Assembly (NCBI RefSeq): GCF_958295425.1 | Contig: NC_081149.1 | Span: forward strand, 7,321,654 to 7,385,653 | From: Solea solea | Taxonomy: Eukaryota > Chordata > Actinopteri > Pleuronectiformes > Soleidae | Length of the DNA: 64,000 nt | Direction of reading: 5' to 3' | Shown: positions 1 to 30,200 of the stretch, piece by piece | How the letters are laid out: every line of letters starts with the position of its first letter | Position numbering within the stretch: position 1 is the first letter of the stretch | Notes under the pieces: model-generated | Told to the model about the DNA's origin: nothing | Databases searched by the model: none | The model's input: the letters and a program-made list of their open reading frames with translations, nothing else | Made by a program: the position numbers and the translations under genes

Positions 1-168
1 GATGTGACTTAATTACTGTGTGTGTGTGTGACAATGCTGTCTTGTGAGGCATTTTTTAAAAACTGGAAGTGACAGGAAGGGACGGGAAACTGAGGCATTA
101 GGTTTTTGCAGCAGCTCCAAAGTTGAGGACCAGCTCCTGTCATCTGCCTGCACAGTAACGTGATTAAA

Positions 169-975
169 TTAACCCTTAAGAGACATTTTGTGCTCTTCCG
201 ATTTTTATTGTCAAGCCACTAAGGCTGTGTTGAATCAATATAGCTCAAATTTGCCAGAGGCTCTTCATTTTTGGAAACATTTAGAACTGTCGCCTCAGTT
301 CCTTAAAAACTGACACATTTGTTTCTAGTGGCAAAAAATGTCACCTTCCCAAGAAGAACTGTAAAAACATTACATATTAATATATATTTTTTCACTTTAA
401 ACGTGTCAATCTTTTGATGTGTTGATGACACGTTTGCATAAGTGCACTTTGCATGACCGTAGTCCAACGGCTTCTGAAAGCTGAGAAGTTTTCTGAAAGT
501 TTCTGAAATCTGAGAAGTTATTACGGTAATGTCACTAGAGAGGAGAGAGTGGGAACCCCTGTACATGTTGTTTATGCACATTGAGAGTATATGTTTTATA
601 CTGTTCAAATTTCAAATTTAACATGCAAAATCTGATCTCATGTACAACTGCAGTGTTTTTCCAAATAAAATAGTTCAAACAGTATTTTAACTTGCAGTAA
701 ATTGTAAATAACTGCCAGGTATAGGAAGTTACTCTGCAAAAATTGGCAAAAGCACTTAGTTACTGGACATTCTCTTGTCATTTTATGGTTAAAATAAGCC
801 AAAAAAAACATTTTTTACACACATTTTTCAGATGGAAGTATTTTTAAAAGATAGACTAATTTAAAGTGGGAAAAAAAATAATATATAATATTTTTTACAT
901 CCATTTTTGACAAGGTGACATTTCCGGCCTTAGGGACAAATTTGTCAGGATATTAAAGGACCTCTTAAGGGTTAA
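169..975. mobile_element. TTAA-flanked inverted-repeat element (piggyBac-like MITE)
   Basis: The left end reads TTAA followed by CCCTTAAGAG (169-182). The right end is its exact inverted complement, CTCTTAAGGG followed by TTAA (962-975). Perfect 10-bp termini beginning CCC next to TTAA are the hallmark of piggyBac-class elements. No transposase-like frame is visible in the 0.8 kb interior, so it would be non-autonomous. A possibly related end (TTAACCCTTTAAAACC) occurs near 23469. Confidence 0.6.
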
Positions 976-1573
976 TAATGAGTGCAACAACTTAGACGTT
1001 AGACTGTAATTGGTGTGCGCTGTGAACAGGTGAAGGAGTTCAGCGCCGCGTGGGAATTAAGTGAGTGAAGGAAAAGGACAGGAAGTGAAGCAGCGGGCTC
1101 AGAGAAGTGAGGTTAGACAATAAAACGCAGAGCTGCTGGTAACGAGGCTGCAGCTGCAGGCGGCCTGTCTGATGCCCGACGTTTACTGTGCTCCTCCTGT
1201 GGTCCGCCAGCCTCGTCATGGGAATGCACGCGTAGTCATTAGACCCCGGTGGACGTCTTGTGGAAGCAGAGAAACATTTAACCACCGAGTGGGATTACGT
1301 TTGAGTTTAACTGTAGAATTAAGGGATTATTTTTAAGACCATAAACTTCCTCACTCTGATGCACAAGTATTTATTGCTTCTTCTTTTTTTAAAAGGCTCT
1401 GTGAAACTGTAGATTGTGCTGGGTGGAACAGAAACGTGTGAAGTCAACGCCTGAGCGCCTTCTCGTGCAACAATTCTGCAGCACAAACTGTGACACGCAC
1501 AAATGTGTCGTCGCATAATTGTGATTTCATTGGGTACAATTTGTATAGTTTTAATGCGTTTTTTTGTCGGATT

Positions 1574-1951
1574 AGAGCCTTATTTGGTGGGCTTTATGTT
1601 GAGAGACATTAAGGGAGAGACACGGGACAAATCAACAACAAAAATGGGCATTTTTTTGCCTTTATGGCGCTGAAAACTGGGTATACTATATTAATAATTT
1701 TTAGGTTCCTCTTTGTTTTTCGTGCCCACTCTGTGTTTGTTTCCTAAATATGTACATGTTTTTAGGATTTAACATTTTTATCTGTTCGATATCCGATCTA
1801 GCGATTTTGACCAGTATCTGACCATACCGATTCCCATCCCTACTACAAACCACACCAAGCTGTCTCACTGAGGAGGTCATGCCCCCTTGTGGCAAAAAAT
1901 TGGAATGTATCCCAATATTAACTTACATAAAGCTCACCAAATAAGGCTCTT
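1574..1951. mobile_element. MITE with about 30-bp terminal inverted repeats
   Basis: The left end AGAGCCTTATTTGGTGGGCT continues to about 1603. Its near-exact inverted complement occupies 1921-1950, with only a few mismatches over 30 bp. The roughly 378-bp interior has no supported coding frame. It lies just upstream of the rhbdf1 start exon. Superfamily not assigned. Confidence 0.6.
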
Positions 1952-2117
1952 GTTCAACAACAAACACATGAAAACTATAACGGTGTCAGAAAATCACTGC
2001 TGCCATAACATGTATCGCTCCAAACTAAAAACATATGATTGATTATGTTCGTTTAATCGTCACTGATGGACGGTTTTCTCTGTGTGCAGCTGGCAGGCCT
2101 GGGCTGGGACAGAGAAC

Positions 2118-18477
<16,360 letters not shown>

Positions 18478-19175
18478 GGTCGTGGACGCGGCAAGCTCAA
18501 ACAGGAAGGTCAACAGGTCAAAAAAAAAAAAAAAAAACTGTCCTCCTGTGTGGCCGGGAACTGTCGCCCCCTGTCTGTGAACTATGACAATATGCTTGTG
18601 TTTATTTCTTTTCTTTATTTTTTACTCTGTCAGTATGAATATGCCACTCTTTTAATCACGTCACACCTTCACTGTCCAGTGAAACAAAGGCATGGCACTC
18701 GTGAACCTCAGTATCGACCCCCTTTACACTTGAGGATGCAGGAATAAGACAAACCAGCGCTGGTACCAAGAAGGAATTGTGTTTTTTTATTACACACCAC
18801 ACATAGGTTTTATTATTATGATTATGATTATTATTATTATTATTTTTATTATTATTCAGGCAACCTCACACTGAAGCAGGGACAAAATAATATCAGATAT
18901 TACCTTTGGTGCCTTGTTGAAAAATGTACCAACTACTGCCATATTTTTGTTACAGTATGCTGAACACTCGAATGTTTGTTTTTGTTGTTTTTTTCCTCCT
19001 ACTCTTCCCTCTTATTTGTTTTATTGCTTCTCTCTGTGAAGTGATGATTGTTCCTGTGCAACGGTATCGTTTTAGCTACCAGTTCTTACTCACATGTGTA
19101 ACTGAAAACAACAGTGAAAAAACAAACAAAGAGAAAAGAAAAAGTCCATAAAATAAAAATGTCTGTGACTTTCCT
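18478..19175 (+). other. rhbdf1: rhbdf1 3'UTR with poly(A) signal
   Basis: Non-coding sequence follows the rhbdf1 stop codon. It includes an A-run at about 18520-18537, an ATT microsatellite around 18825-18857, and an AATAAA hexamer at 19152-19157. The end position is inferred from the hexamer. Confidence 0.6.
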
Positions 19176-19759
19176 CTGACTGAAAACTGTTTTTTATTCA
19201 AACGAAGCAACAAAGAGTTTCCTGTCTATAGATCTTTCTGTATACACTGACATTTATATCATGTACATACCAGACAACTTAAGATTTAAAGGGATAGAGC
19301 AGCTTTTTATTCAACATATGATAAAATAACATATTCATTCACTTACATTTTAGTCAGCAAAATAACAAAATAGAACTTTCCTTTAAATAAAGTAAAGTAG
19401 TACTTGTTTTTGTCCACAAAAAACAAAAACAATTCAGTTTTAATGATTTCTTTGTCATATGGAGCAAAGAAAAACTGAATAATATATAAAACGTGTTTCA
19501 ATTATTGAAAAAAACAAACAAACACTAAAACCGATTAATAGTAGATCATTAGTAATCGATTAATTGTGTAATAACCATTCAAAGTTTGAAAGGATGCAGG
19601 AGATTTTCTGGTCCAACCCCCTTTTTTTTCTCCTTCCTTTCTGTCTTTCCTCAAAACTTTCTTCAGGATTCTAAAAATAGCTTGCGATTAGAAATTGGTT
19701 AATTTTTTCTCCTTCTTTTGGTCACTAAGAACAATTTCTGTCCCTGTTCACTCACTCTT

Positions 19760-20315
19760 TTGATGCTTTTCCACTACACAGTCCCAGCATGGCACAGTTT
19801 TTTTTGCTTTTCCATTAAAACAAAATGGAACCTGGTACCTGGTGGGTTTTTTTTAGTACCTGCTCTGGCGACGTTCCAAGCGAACTGAGCCGATACCAAA
19901 ATAAAATGTGACGTCAACAGACTGCCGGCCACTGATTGGCCAGAGAGCGTCGTCACTGGAAGAGTCATGAGCGTGCATCAAAGTGAGCGATGTTGAACTG
20001 TAGATCAATTAAAAAAAAAAAAAAAAAAAAATCCTAACTTGCGTTAATCTCCAACATTTAGCAAACAGAGGAGTCTGGTGTATTTAGTCACGGAGGAAGT
20101 ACTGAACAACTCTGTGAGCGAATCTTTTCAAATGAACTGATTCTAATGATTCAGTTGCATCGAAAACAACTGCTTTACAAGTCACTAGTCACGTATGTGT
20201 CGCATATAAAACGAAGCCGCGGCAGTTTAGTGATGACTACGCCAACGTCGAGGAGGTACTAAATAGTGGAAAATCATATCAAACCACGTAGAGTTGAGCT
20301 GTAACGTGCCGTACC
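19760..20315. mobile_element. Non-autonomous DNA element, CCACTACA family, copy 1 (end-truncated)
   Basis: Starts at GCTTTTCCACTACACAGTCC. It shares blocks in the same order with 58117-58670: ACCTGGTACC, AGTACCTGCTC, AGAGTCATGAG, TGAACTGTAGATCA, GAACTGATTCTAATGATTCA and GAGGAGGTACTA. The right inverted end is missing here. It lies downstream of aanat2 and may be within its 3'UTR. Confidence 0.6.
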
Positions 20316-20909
20316 TGAACTGTGTCATTTGTCAAGTAAATTTTCTCATACTTCAAATAACGGGGACTATACCTTTTAGTGCAATATTCGTACAATATTT
20401 TCTAGTAAGTGCCTCGTTTAGAGCTGCTACATATTAAACAGCATGTTTTACTCAATCCATTCCACTTTAAAATATGCTGTTTAAATGCGTTCACTGTAAC
20501 TCTAAACAACGCAGTAGAAAAATATTATATAAAATGCATTCAAGGGAAGTCAAAAGCCAAAGAGCGAGTTGAAGAACAGTAAAAGAATAAAAGTCGTCAG
20601 ACACCACGACTCGACACGTTTTCTTTTCTGTTGTTTGGTGTCCAGATAATTGCTCTGACTGGTTGTAGGTTAATCATCTGCGTCCGTTGGTCACACCTCT
20701 TTGTACCGATATGCTACAGGGTGACAAAAGGATAATAATCTGATTAATGACAGCAAAGCATGAATTAGTGAATCCTCACACACACACACACACACAGCCC
20801 TCACTCCTTTCAAAGTCCACGGTGCTAAATTCTGTCCATGAGTCCATTTTAAGTGGTGAGTGAACGGGTGAATTTAGGGGAAGCGGCGGTGGGAGATGAG
20901 AGTGTGTGA
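20316..20909. other. Gene-free stretch between rhbdf1 and aanat2
   Basis: No coding exon recognised. It probably includes the aanat2 3'UTR, read on the minus strand. A short CA microsatellite is at 20779-20798. Several TAATC/GATTA motifs occur around 20670-20745, too short to interpret. Confidence 0.4.
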
Positions 20910-23194
<2,285 letters not shown>

Positions 23195-23364
23195 GATGTC
23201 TCAACACTGACCGAGGAGCTCTTTCTCTGTGTGTGAACCGCAGGTGTCCCCCTCTCTGCTCTGTGTGTCTCTCAGCTGTCCGTCCGCTGACCTTAGTGTC
23301 CCCTCCTACTCTTGTGTCTCTCTGAACTCATCCTGTGAAGTGGTCATCTCAAAGTAGGATAACT

Positions 23365-23400
23365 ACCCGTGCACGTGCCTGCAAAGTCTCTTAATCCCCC
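23365..23400 (-). promoter_or_regulatory. aanat2: E-box plus OTX-type site upstream of aanat2
   Basis: A perfect E-box CACGTG (23372-23377, within GTGCACGTGC) lies 15 bp from TAATCC (23392-23397), the core bound by OTX/CRX factors (photoreceptor conserved element). Both are about 180-200 bp upstream of the aanat2 start codon. Pineal aanat genes are known to combine clock-driven E-boxes with OTX sites. The sites are seen directly; their function is inferred. Confidence 0.5.
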
Positions 23401-23464
23401 AACCACACTGTTCTTAGGCGTATTTAATGGCACTCCAGTCTTTTTTTGCTTATTAAGTTTATTT

Positions 23465-24090
23465 AGATTTAACCCTTTAAAACCTAAGCCTCAAACTGTC
23501 TGCCTGGAGTTTGTTTTGTGCTTATTTTAACCATAAAAAGGGACAGAAAAGGTCCTGTAACTAAGTGCTTTTGTCCAAATCTGAAAAGTATTAAACATTG
23601 TCCCCCATGCATGTCAGGGAGTGCAGGTGTTCCCTGACCTCACTTTTGAATCCACAAAACCTTTTGACAAATTTTCGCCTTTGATGTGTCTCAGGCATTT
23701 ACGTAGGGTGCAAATCGCCAAAAATGGACGCCAAAATTCAAAATAGCCGACTTCCTGTTGAGTTGAGGCCATGGTTAAGGTCAACTTTTTTGTTCATCTT
23801 GGTCTATAACATCTTCCCACCAAGTTTCGGGAAACTTGGTGGAACTTAATTTTGCCTCTGTTTTCACCTTGTGGGCACTATACAGCGCTTGAGCAACGCA
23901 CAGGTCCAGGAACTATGTCATTATCGCATTTTCGCCAGACCTGAACTCCATGCAAACATTTCAAGAGTTTTTATGCATGTTAACCCCTCAAAAATGACCG
24001 GGAAACAACAATAATAATAATAATGTAAAGGATAACAATAGGAATTTGTGCCAGGAGCCATTTCGGTGGCCCCTGCCATTCGTGGCTCGG
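23465..24090 (+). repeat. Interspersed repeat material with AAT microsatellite and CCCTAAT tail
   Basis: A TTAACCCTTTAAAACC end (23469) is followed by sequence such as GTCTATAACATCTTCCCACC, an (AAT)n run at about 24009-24023, and the tail CGTGGCTCGGGCCCTAATG. A similar tail, GTGCTCAGGCCCTAATAAT, occurs near 54517-54540. No usable reading frame. At least two old elements may be juxtaposed. Confidence 0.45.
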
Positions 24091-25004
24091 GCCCTAATGA
24101 AATACAATCGCTGTTTTTCTGAATTGACGAGATCAGTTTTCCCCAAAATGAGAGGCAGGGCAGGACCACTCATACAGTGGTTAATACAGATAAATAAATA
24201 AAAACGATCAGGTTCTCAATAGTATTACAATTTGGGGGGGTCGTGAAAGCATTTCTGTCCTCGGGGGGGGGGGGGCATGACAAAAAATAATAGAGAACCA
24301 CTGGCTTGAGGGAAGCAAACATGTCCCACTTGGTCAATTTAATCCACTTTTACTTTATTTTGTGCTAGAGAAACTAGAGAAGTTATGTCATGGTCTTTAT
24401 AATATTATTTAAAATCAGTATTTATCTAGCACACATTTGTTAACAGCATATTCAGACGTGTACGCAGCTACTACGTGCATGTTCTTCAGAGATCAAGGGC
24501 ATGGGGACTAATGTAACTCTGCCGAGAGACGGGCAGCAGGGATTTGCGTGGATTGCAGTCGGGATGATTTCACGCCTCAGAGAGGTTTAGCACAGACTAA
24601 TTAAATGAGACAGCATTTGTCTTGACTGGCCCGAGGTAAACCTATTTACTCAAACCAACATACACGTGGCAGGGAAACTTATCTGACCTGATTTTAACTG
24701 CTTATTTACGTTGCTGTTGTTGTACTGAAGTCACACATGATCAGAGAAGAGTAAGTTGAACTGTTTTGAGGACTTAGTTTTTGAGGATTATCGTCTCATC
24801 ACACTGTGATTATTTTTGGCCTCCACTACTTTAATGAAACCGGAAATCCTACTTTATTTTTAGGCCCATGGTTCTCAAACTGTGGTATGTGTTCTACCAG
24901 TGGGACACGAGCTTCCTCTGGTGGTCGTCTTGGAGAGCTAAGAGAGTAGGATGAGAGTGTTTAGAATCTATTTGAGCTGTAAAGACAGTGTTTAATATCA
25001 GTTT

Positions 25005-26330
25005 TAGGGAGGGTCATTTTTTGTACTTAAGGTGCTGAAGGTGTAGTTTTTTCGTTGTTGTTTTTTTTTTCTTAAAAAAAAGGTCATGTTACTGGTAATC
25101 AGTGACATTTCCCAGGCTATGCCTACAAAGGGAATTTTATTATAATGTGGTATATGAAAATGCTGCTCCTATATTAAAACTTGTGGAAGTACATTTTAAA
25201 ACTGGCATTTAAAGAGTTAAATGTATGATTTAAAAAAATATATATTTTATTATTATTGATACTTAATGTTGCCTACATAAATACATAAATCAACTGAAAT
25301 AAATTTTTGGATATATAAAATGTTTACCAGCCATTTTAGGGAGGGTAGATTTTTGTACTTAAGGTGCTGAGGGTGTAGCATTTTTTAAGTGACACTACAC
25401 CAAAAATAATTAATGCAAATAAAGTCATGTTACTGGTAATCAGTGACATTTCCCAGGCTACAAAAGTAATTTCACCATCATGTGGTATTTGTTTTTATTA
25501 AAAATTGTGAACATACTTTTTAAAAACTGGCAGTTAAAGGGCTAAAATGCTGAAAAATGAAAATAAAAAATTTGTTTTTTAAAAAATAATTATTTTTTAA
25601 TTTTTGTATATATACTGTATATAAACTAGGAAGGGTACATTATTGTACTTAAGGTGCTTTTTTTCCAAGTGACACTACACAAAAAAATGATTAGAATACA
25701 ATATAGTAATTGTTGATGGAAATCAATGGCATAACACAGGCTGTACTTTCCCTTCAAAGGGAACATATTTATAATGTAGTATGGAAGATATTGCGTATTT
25801 TGTCATGGTTTTTTTACGTTAAAAATTGTAGAAATACATAAAATATCTAGGATTATGAAATGTGTGATTTTTTTAAATTATAATTATTATTATAATTTTC
25901 CAGACCAAAATTCTTAGAGTAGCATTACATAGTTTTATTATGATACAATTATAAATTGGTATGTGCAAAAGTTTGGGCACCCTTTTAATCACATTCATTT
26001 CAAGACCTGTAGGAATTTATAGCTGACAGGTTTCAGCACAAAATTGCTTTGACTGGCTTGTGACTGGAAATTACAAAGAATCATGAAAAAGGCTGTTTAA
26101 CAGAGGTAATTGCTGGCTGTACTTGTCCTAGGTTATTATTTAGAGTGTGGCAACATGGGGGCATCTAAACAACTCACCACCATTATCATGAATTAGGAGA
26201 ATTACTATATATAAAGTGTTAACTAGGAGGGGTACTATTATTATTGTACTTCAGGTGCTAAAGGTGTAGTGTTTTTTGTGACACTACACAAAAAATGATA
26301 ATACAATTATCTCATTGCATATTTTACTGT
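25005..26330 (+). repeat. Diverged tandem repeat, about 300-bp unit
   Basis: The block GGAGGGT...TTGTACTTAAGGTGCT, followed by GTGACACTACAC..AAAAAT and often ACTGGTAATCAGTGACATTTCC, recurs near 25010, 25332, 25628 and 26225. Spacings are about 323, 296 and 597 bp, so the last interval fits two units. Units are strongly diverged. The interval 25955-26200 includes foreign-looking sequence (GTGCAAAAGTTTGGGCACCC). Confidence 0.6.
25960..26200 (+). mobile_element. Possible DNA-transposon fragment
   Basis: GTATGTGCAAAAGTTTGGGC begins a stretch unlike the adjacent 300-bp repeat units. It also contains ACAAAGAATCATGAAAAAGG and GAGTGTGGCAACATGGGGG, phrases I associate with widespread fish transposon fragments. 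Family and borders are uncertain. Confidence 0.35.
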
Positions 26331-26644
26331 CTTTTTTAATGTTTATGTATTGTAATTTTATTTTATTTTTAATTGTATAAATACATCAAATAACTGACAT
26401 TTAAAGGGTTGAAATGTTGATTTAATAATCAGTAACAAAATAAAAATGTTATCGTATAAACATTTAAGGTGAAGAAGTGATATATTGAATCTTTTTGTAA
26501 AGGTTGCATGAGGGTTAAAGGGAGTTCAGGACTCTTTAAGTCTGTAAATACATAAGAGCGCTAACTTAATATAAACAGAGTATAAACTCACCCTCTGACC
26601 TTTTCTTGGTAGAATTATCACAGAAACCTCATCTCATTTACAAC

Positions 26645-26646
26645 CT

Positions 26647-26682
<36 letters not shown>
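26645..26682 (+). repeat. (GT)n(GA)n microsatellite
   Basis: About 13 GT units followed by about 5 GA units. Confidence 0.9.
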
Positions 26683-26986
26683 CCATGTTTACACACATGC
26701 AACTGCAGGCGTATTTTCTCACTGTATTATGTTTTTATAGACAGGCCTGAGGCCACAGTGTAACTGAAGCCTTATTAAACTTTAAATGGGGTGAGCACCT
26801 GTCAGTCCGGCTGAGCAGAGAGTGGCGGTTTAGACATTACTGCGCTGGAATGTCATTATGGCTGAAACATGAAGCACGTCATGGAGATTTAAAGTGGCAG
26901 GAGGAAGCTGGAGGCGCTGGTCATGAGGTGAACTGTCACTCAGGCGCTGGATATACTACAATATACATGTTTATAATACTTATTCT

Positions 26987-27123
26987 CACCTGTCACTTTA
27001 TTAGGTACACCTATAAAACTCTCAGGGGTATTTTAGGGGGTTACAGTTGTCCTATTATTTTAATCCACTTAGATATTTGCATTAACGAATCGTTGAACAG
27101 GTGTACCTAATAAAGTGGTGAGG
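26987..27123. mobile_element. Short MITE, CTTTATTAGGTACACCT ends
   Basis: The left end TCACTTTATTAGGTACACCT (to 27012) is mirrored by AGGTGTACCTAATAAAGTGG (27099 on). Single ends of the same type lie at about 27211-27235 and about 39339-39362, the second in mgrn1 intron 1. This terminal sequence is common in fish genomes; the superfamily is not assigned. Confidence 0.65.
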
Positions 27124-27239
27124 AAGAAAAAGCATCAAATAACTTACTAATATGTAAATAATGAGGGGGAAATGGAAACTTGAACACTTTCTACATTCCT
27201 GTCCCGTTTAAGTGTACCTAATAAAGTGGTTGGTGAGTG

Positions 27240-30200
27240 TCAATCCACTCTCACACAAACACAATAACATTTATTATCTTATTTTATTATTTATTTAGTT
27301 GCTGCTGACAACACAACCACAATTTTATTGGGATTCAGTCCGAACATTGAGAGCACGTTTCTAAAATTAAATGTTAACGTAGGTGTGAAACTGTACTTGC
27401 GTGCGTGTGTTTGTATAAGTGTGGGTGTTTTGTTTGTTCGTTTTTCATCCACTTAGCTCTGAGTCAGCTCTGGTTAATTTGTTGACAGCGCAGGTCGAAC
27501 CGTTTTATCCTTCAACCTTCCATCTGCTGCAAAACAAAACAAAACAAACTCTCACTAATCTTCCTACATTAAACTCAGCTCCTTCACAGGAAAACAAACA
27601 AACAGACAAACAAACATAAATGGGATTAAACAGGCAACATGTTTTAGTTATAGACATTTAGGCCTCTTAAAAAAAAGGTCCATGTAACATTTAGGGGGGT
27701 GATTGGCAGAAATTAAATATACTACCTATATGTTTGTTTGCATAAGTCCTTTCTGGTGTGTAAAGGCCACCGTAGTTTCTTCTCAAGCTAAGGGAATAAA
27801 AGAGGAATGAGACGTCCTAACCAACTTTAACTCTTACGCACTGAAACTTTAAAATACACATTTTATCCTGTAACCATCTTACAATTTAGTTTTTCTTTAC
27901 ATAATTATAAATGACTTTACGTTATGTTACCATGCAAGCTTCTTCTTTATAGAAACGTTGTACGACAACTGTATCTTCATCTTCTCCCAGATTATAAAAC
28001 AATACTTTATTTTTTTAGTCCAACAATGGGTGACTCACTGCCCATTTATACACTTTTACGTTCATTTTGTCCGTCATTGTGCGCCTAATGATGATGGACA
28101 AATCGGAGCAATACTGCTGAAAATCGTGGGGGGCAGTATAGAGTCAATAGTCCAATCAATTAGTCAAGAAAATGACGAAGAAGCCACTTACAGCTGAAGT
28201 GCGCAATTTGAAAGACGCTGCCAGAGCTTGCTGATTTATCCCTGCAGTAAGAAAACGGATGTGGTTTGATTTGAGGCGCTAAAGATCTCATAAATGCTAA
28301 TTTATCAATGTTACAATATCAAACGGTTTGTTTTCGTAGCATTTCCTTCATCTTCCACATAGAACTAATATATTACAAGAGTTACTTGCTTCGTCTACTG
28401 GATTGCACACTTTAAAATGTAAGGACTAACTAAATATATAACCTGTTTCGCAGTATTATATATCTTCTTTCTTTTGTGTCATTTCTTGAGCTGATAGCTC
28501 AAGTGTGCGACTTGTGTTGTGCCGGATATACGGAAATATTAGTACCCATTAATGAGATGACAGTGCTCTTACATTCCACCGCTACAAAATCTGCTTGTCT
28601 TTCAGTCTATTTCAGATCCAGCAGAATAGAAATAACCTCTTCCACAGTCACTATTTGTTTGTTGATGCCTGAAACTTGGTACTGCCCTCTAGAGGAAATA
28701 TTGTGTAAACATCCATATTAATTAATTAAAGAAGAGCACCGACGTATATGTATGGTAGTGATGTTGACAACATTTGGGATGGAACGCACAAAAATTGAGT
28801 ATAAATGGGCCGGTTCTCTGTGTACATTTAAACACTAGACCTTTAAAGGAAAATTTAAATCTAAAGCTAAAAATACTATTAATTTTAAATACATTTTACA
28901 GAAAGAAATCCCAGAACAACTGAATATAGTTTGCAGAAATAAGAAAAAAGTATTTGACGTATTTGATCATTAAACAGGTAGTAGTAGCTGAGTGGTACTG
29001 GGTCTTTGTTCTTTATTGTTATACACATGCTGCTATACACACGGGGAGAGACTGGTATTGATTTTACAGAGAGCCACAAACCACCTACTGTGGAGTTTTC
29101 CTGGATACCAGGTCAACAGTGGTCAGAACAAGAACAGGAAGGCACAGTGTCAAGTTGAAATGGCACAGAAGAAGAAGAAGAGGAGGAGGAGGAGGAGGAG
29201 AAGGGGGAGGTGTTTACAACATAATAACCACATTACTTTAAAGCCGCGAGATGTGTTGATGTCAACTAAGTCACATGCAGATTCTACTTTGATCATTAAA
29301 ATGCATCTGGAGCATTGGTTGATTTTCCTTCTTCTCAGAATGCACACTTGAACCTAAATACTAAGATTAAATGCATTATTGATAAATGATCATAATATAG
29401 TAAATAAACAAGTTTAATTTATAATATATATATATATATTGCTGAATAGCAAGATACATTTTTCCAGTAGCAATAAAAAAAAAAAGGAAATTAATCTGTA
29501 CATGAGAATCAAAAAGAACTGAAATCTGTCATGTGTAATTATCAAAACACTAATGTCCAAATGCAACAAGCAGGCAGAGCCATATCAAGTCAAAGGCACA
29601 TAGATCTATATATGCATGGCGCTACACATACAGGACCAAGGTAAGTAAAGGCGTTGCAGCCAAACGGACACCTGACCCACTTTTTTTGCAGCTACGTCAC
29701 ATAAGCAGACACGGGGGAAAAAAGGCTGTACAGAGATCTGCCATCATAAACACTGATGGATGAGCGCACACACACGCAAGCACACACAAACACACACACA
29801 CGTGTAGCTGGAGGAGCATCTATGCTTGTTGCAGGCTCTAACTATCTTTGAGTTCAGCTGTCGGAGGGGTTTGAATCTGTAGCTCTTATCAACGAAGAAT
29901 TAAATAATGTGCATGTTTACTGAATCTACCACCATTATACATCATTATCAGGATTTCCTCTAGTACAGTTATGATACATTAGATGTTTAAGACTGCAGAC
30001 AACTCAGACTCATGTCTTCATAAACCTTTTGTTAACGATGAGGGAACTAGGGCTGTCACTTTTTATCCCACATTCCTAAATAGAGCGCCTAAAAGCGTAG
30101 CTTGGCCTTAGATCCATCTTTAATTGCCTCTCTTGGTCCCTCAGAAAAACAAGACAGTTGTTTTGCTTTGACAGTGGAGGACGTAAACTAAACTAAACTA

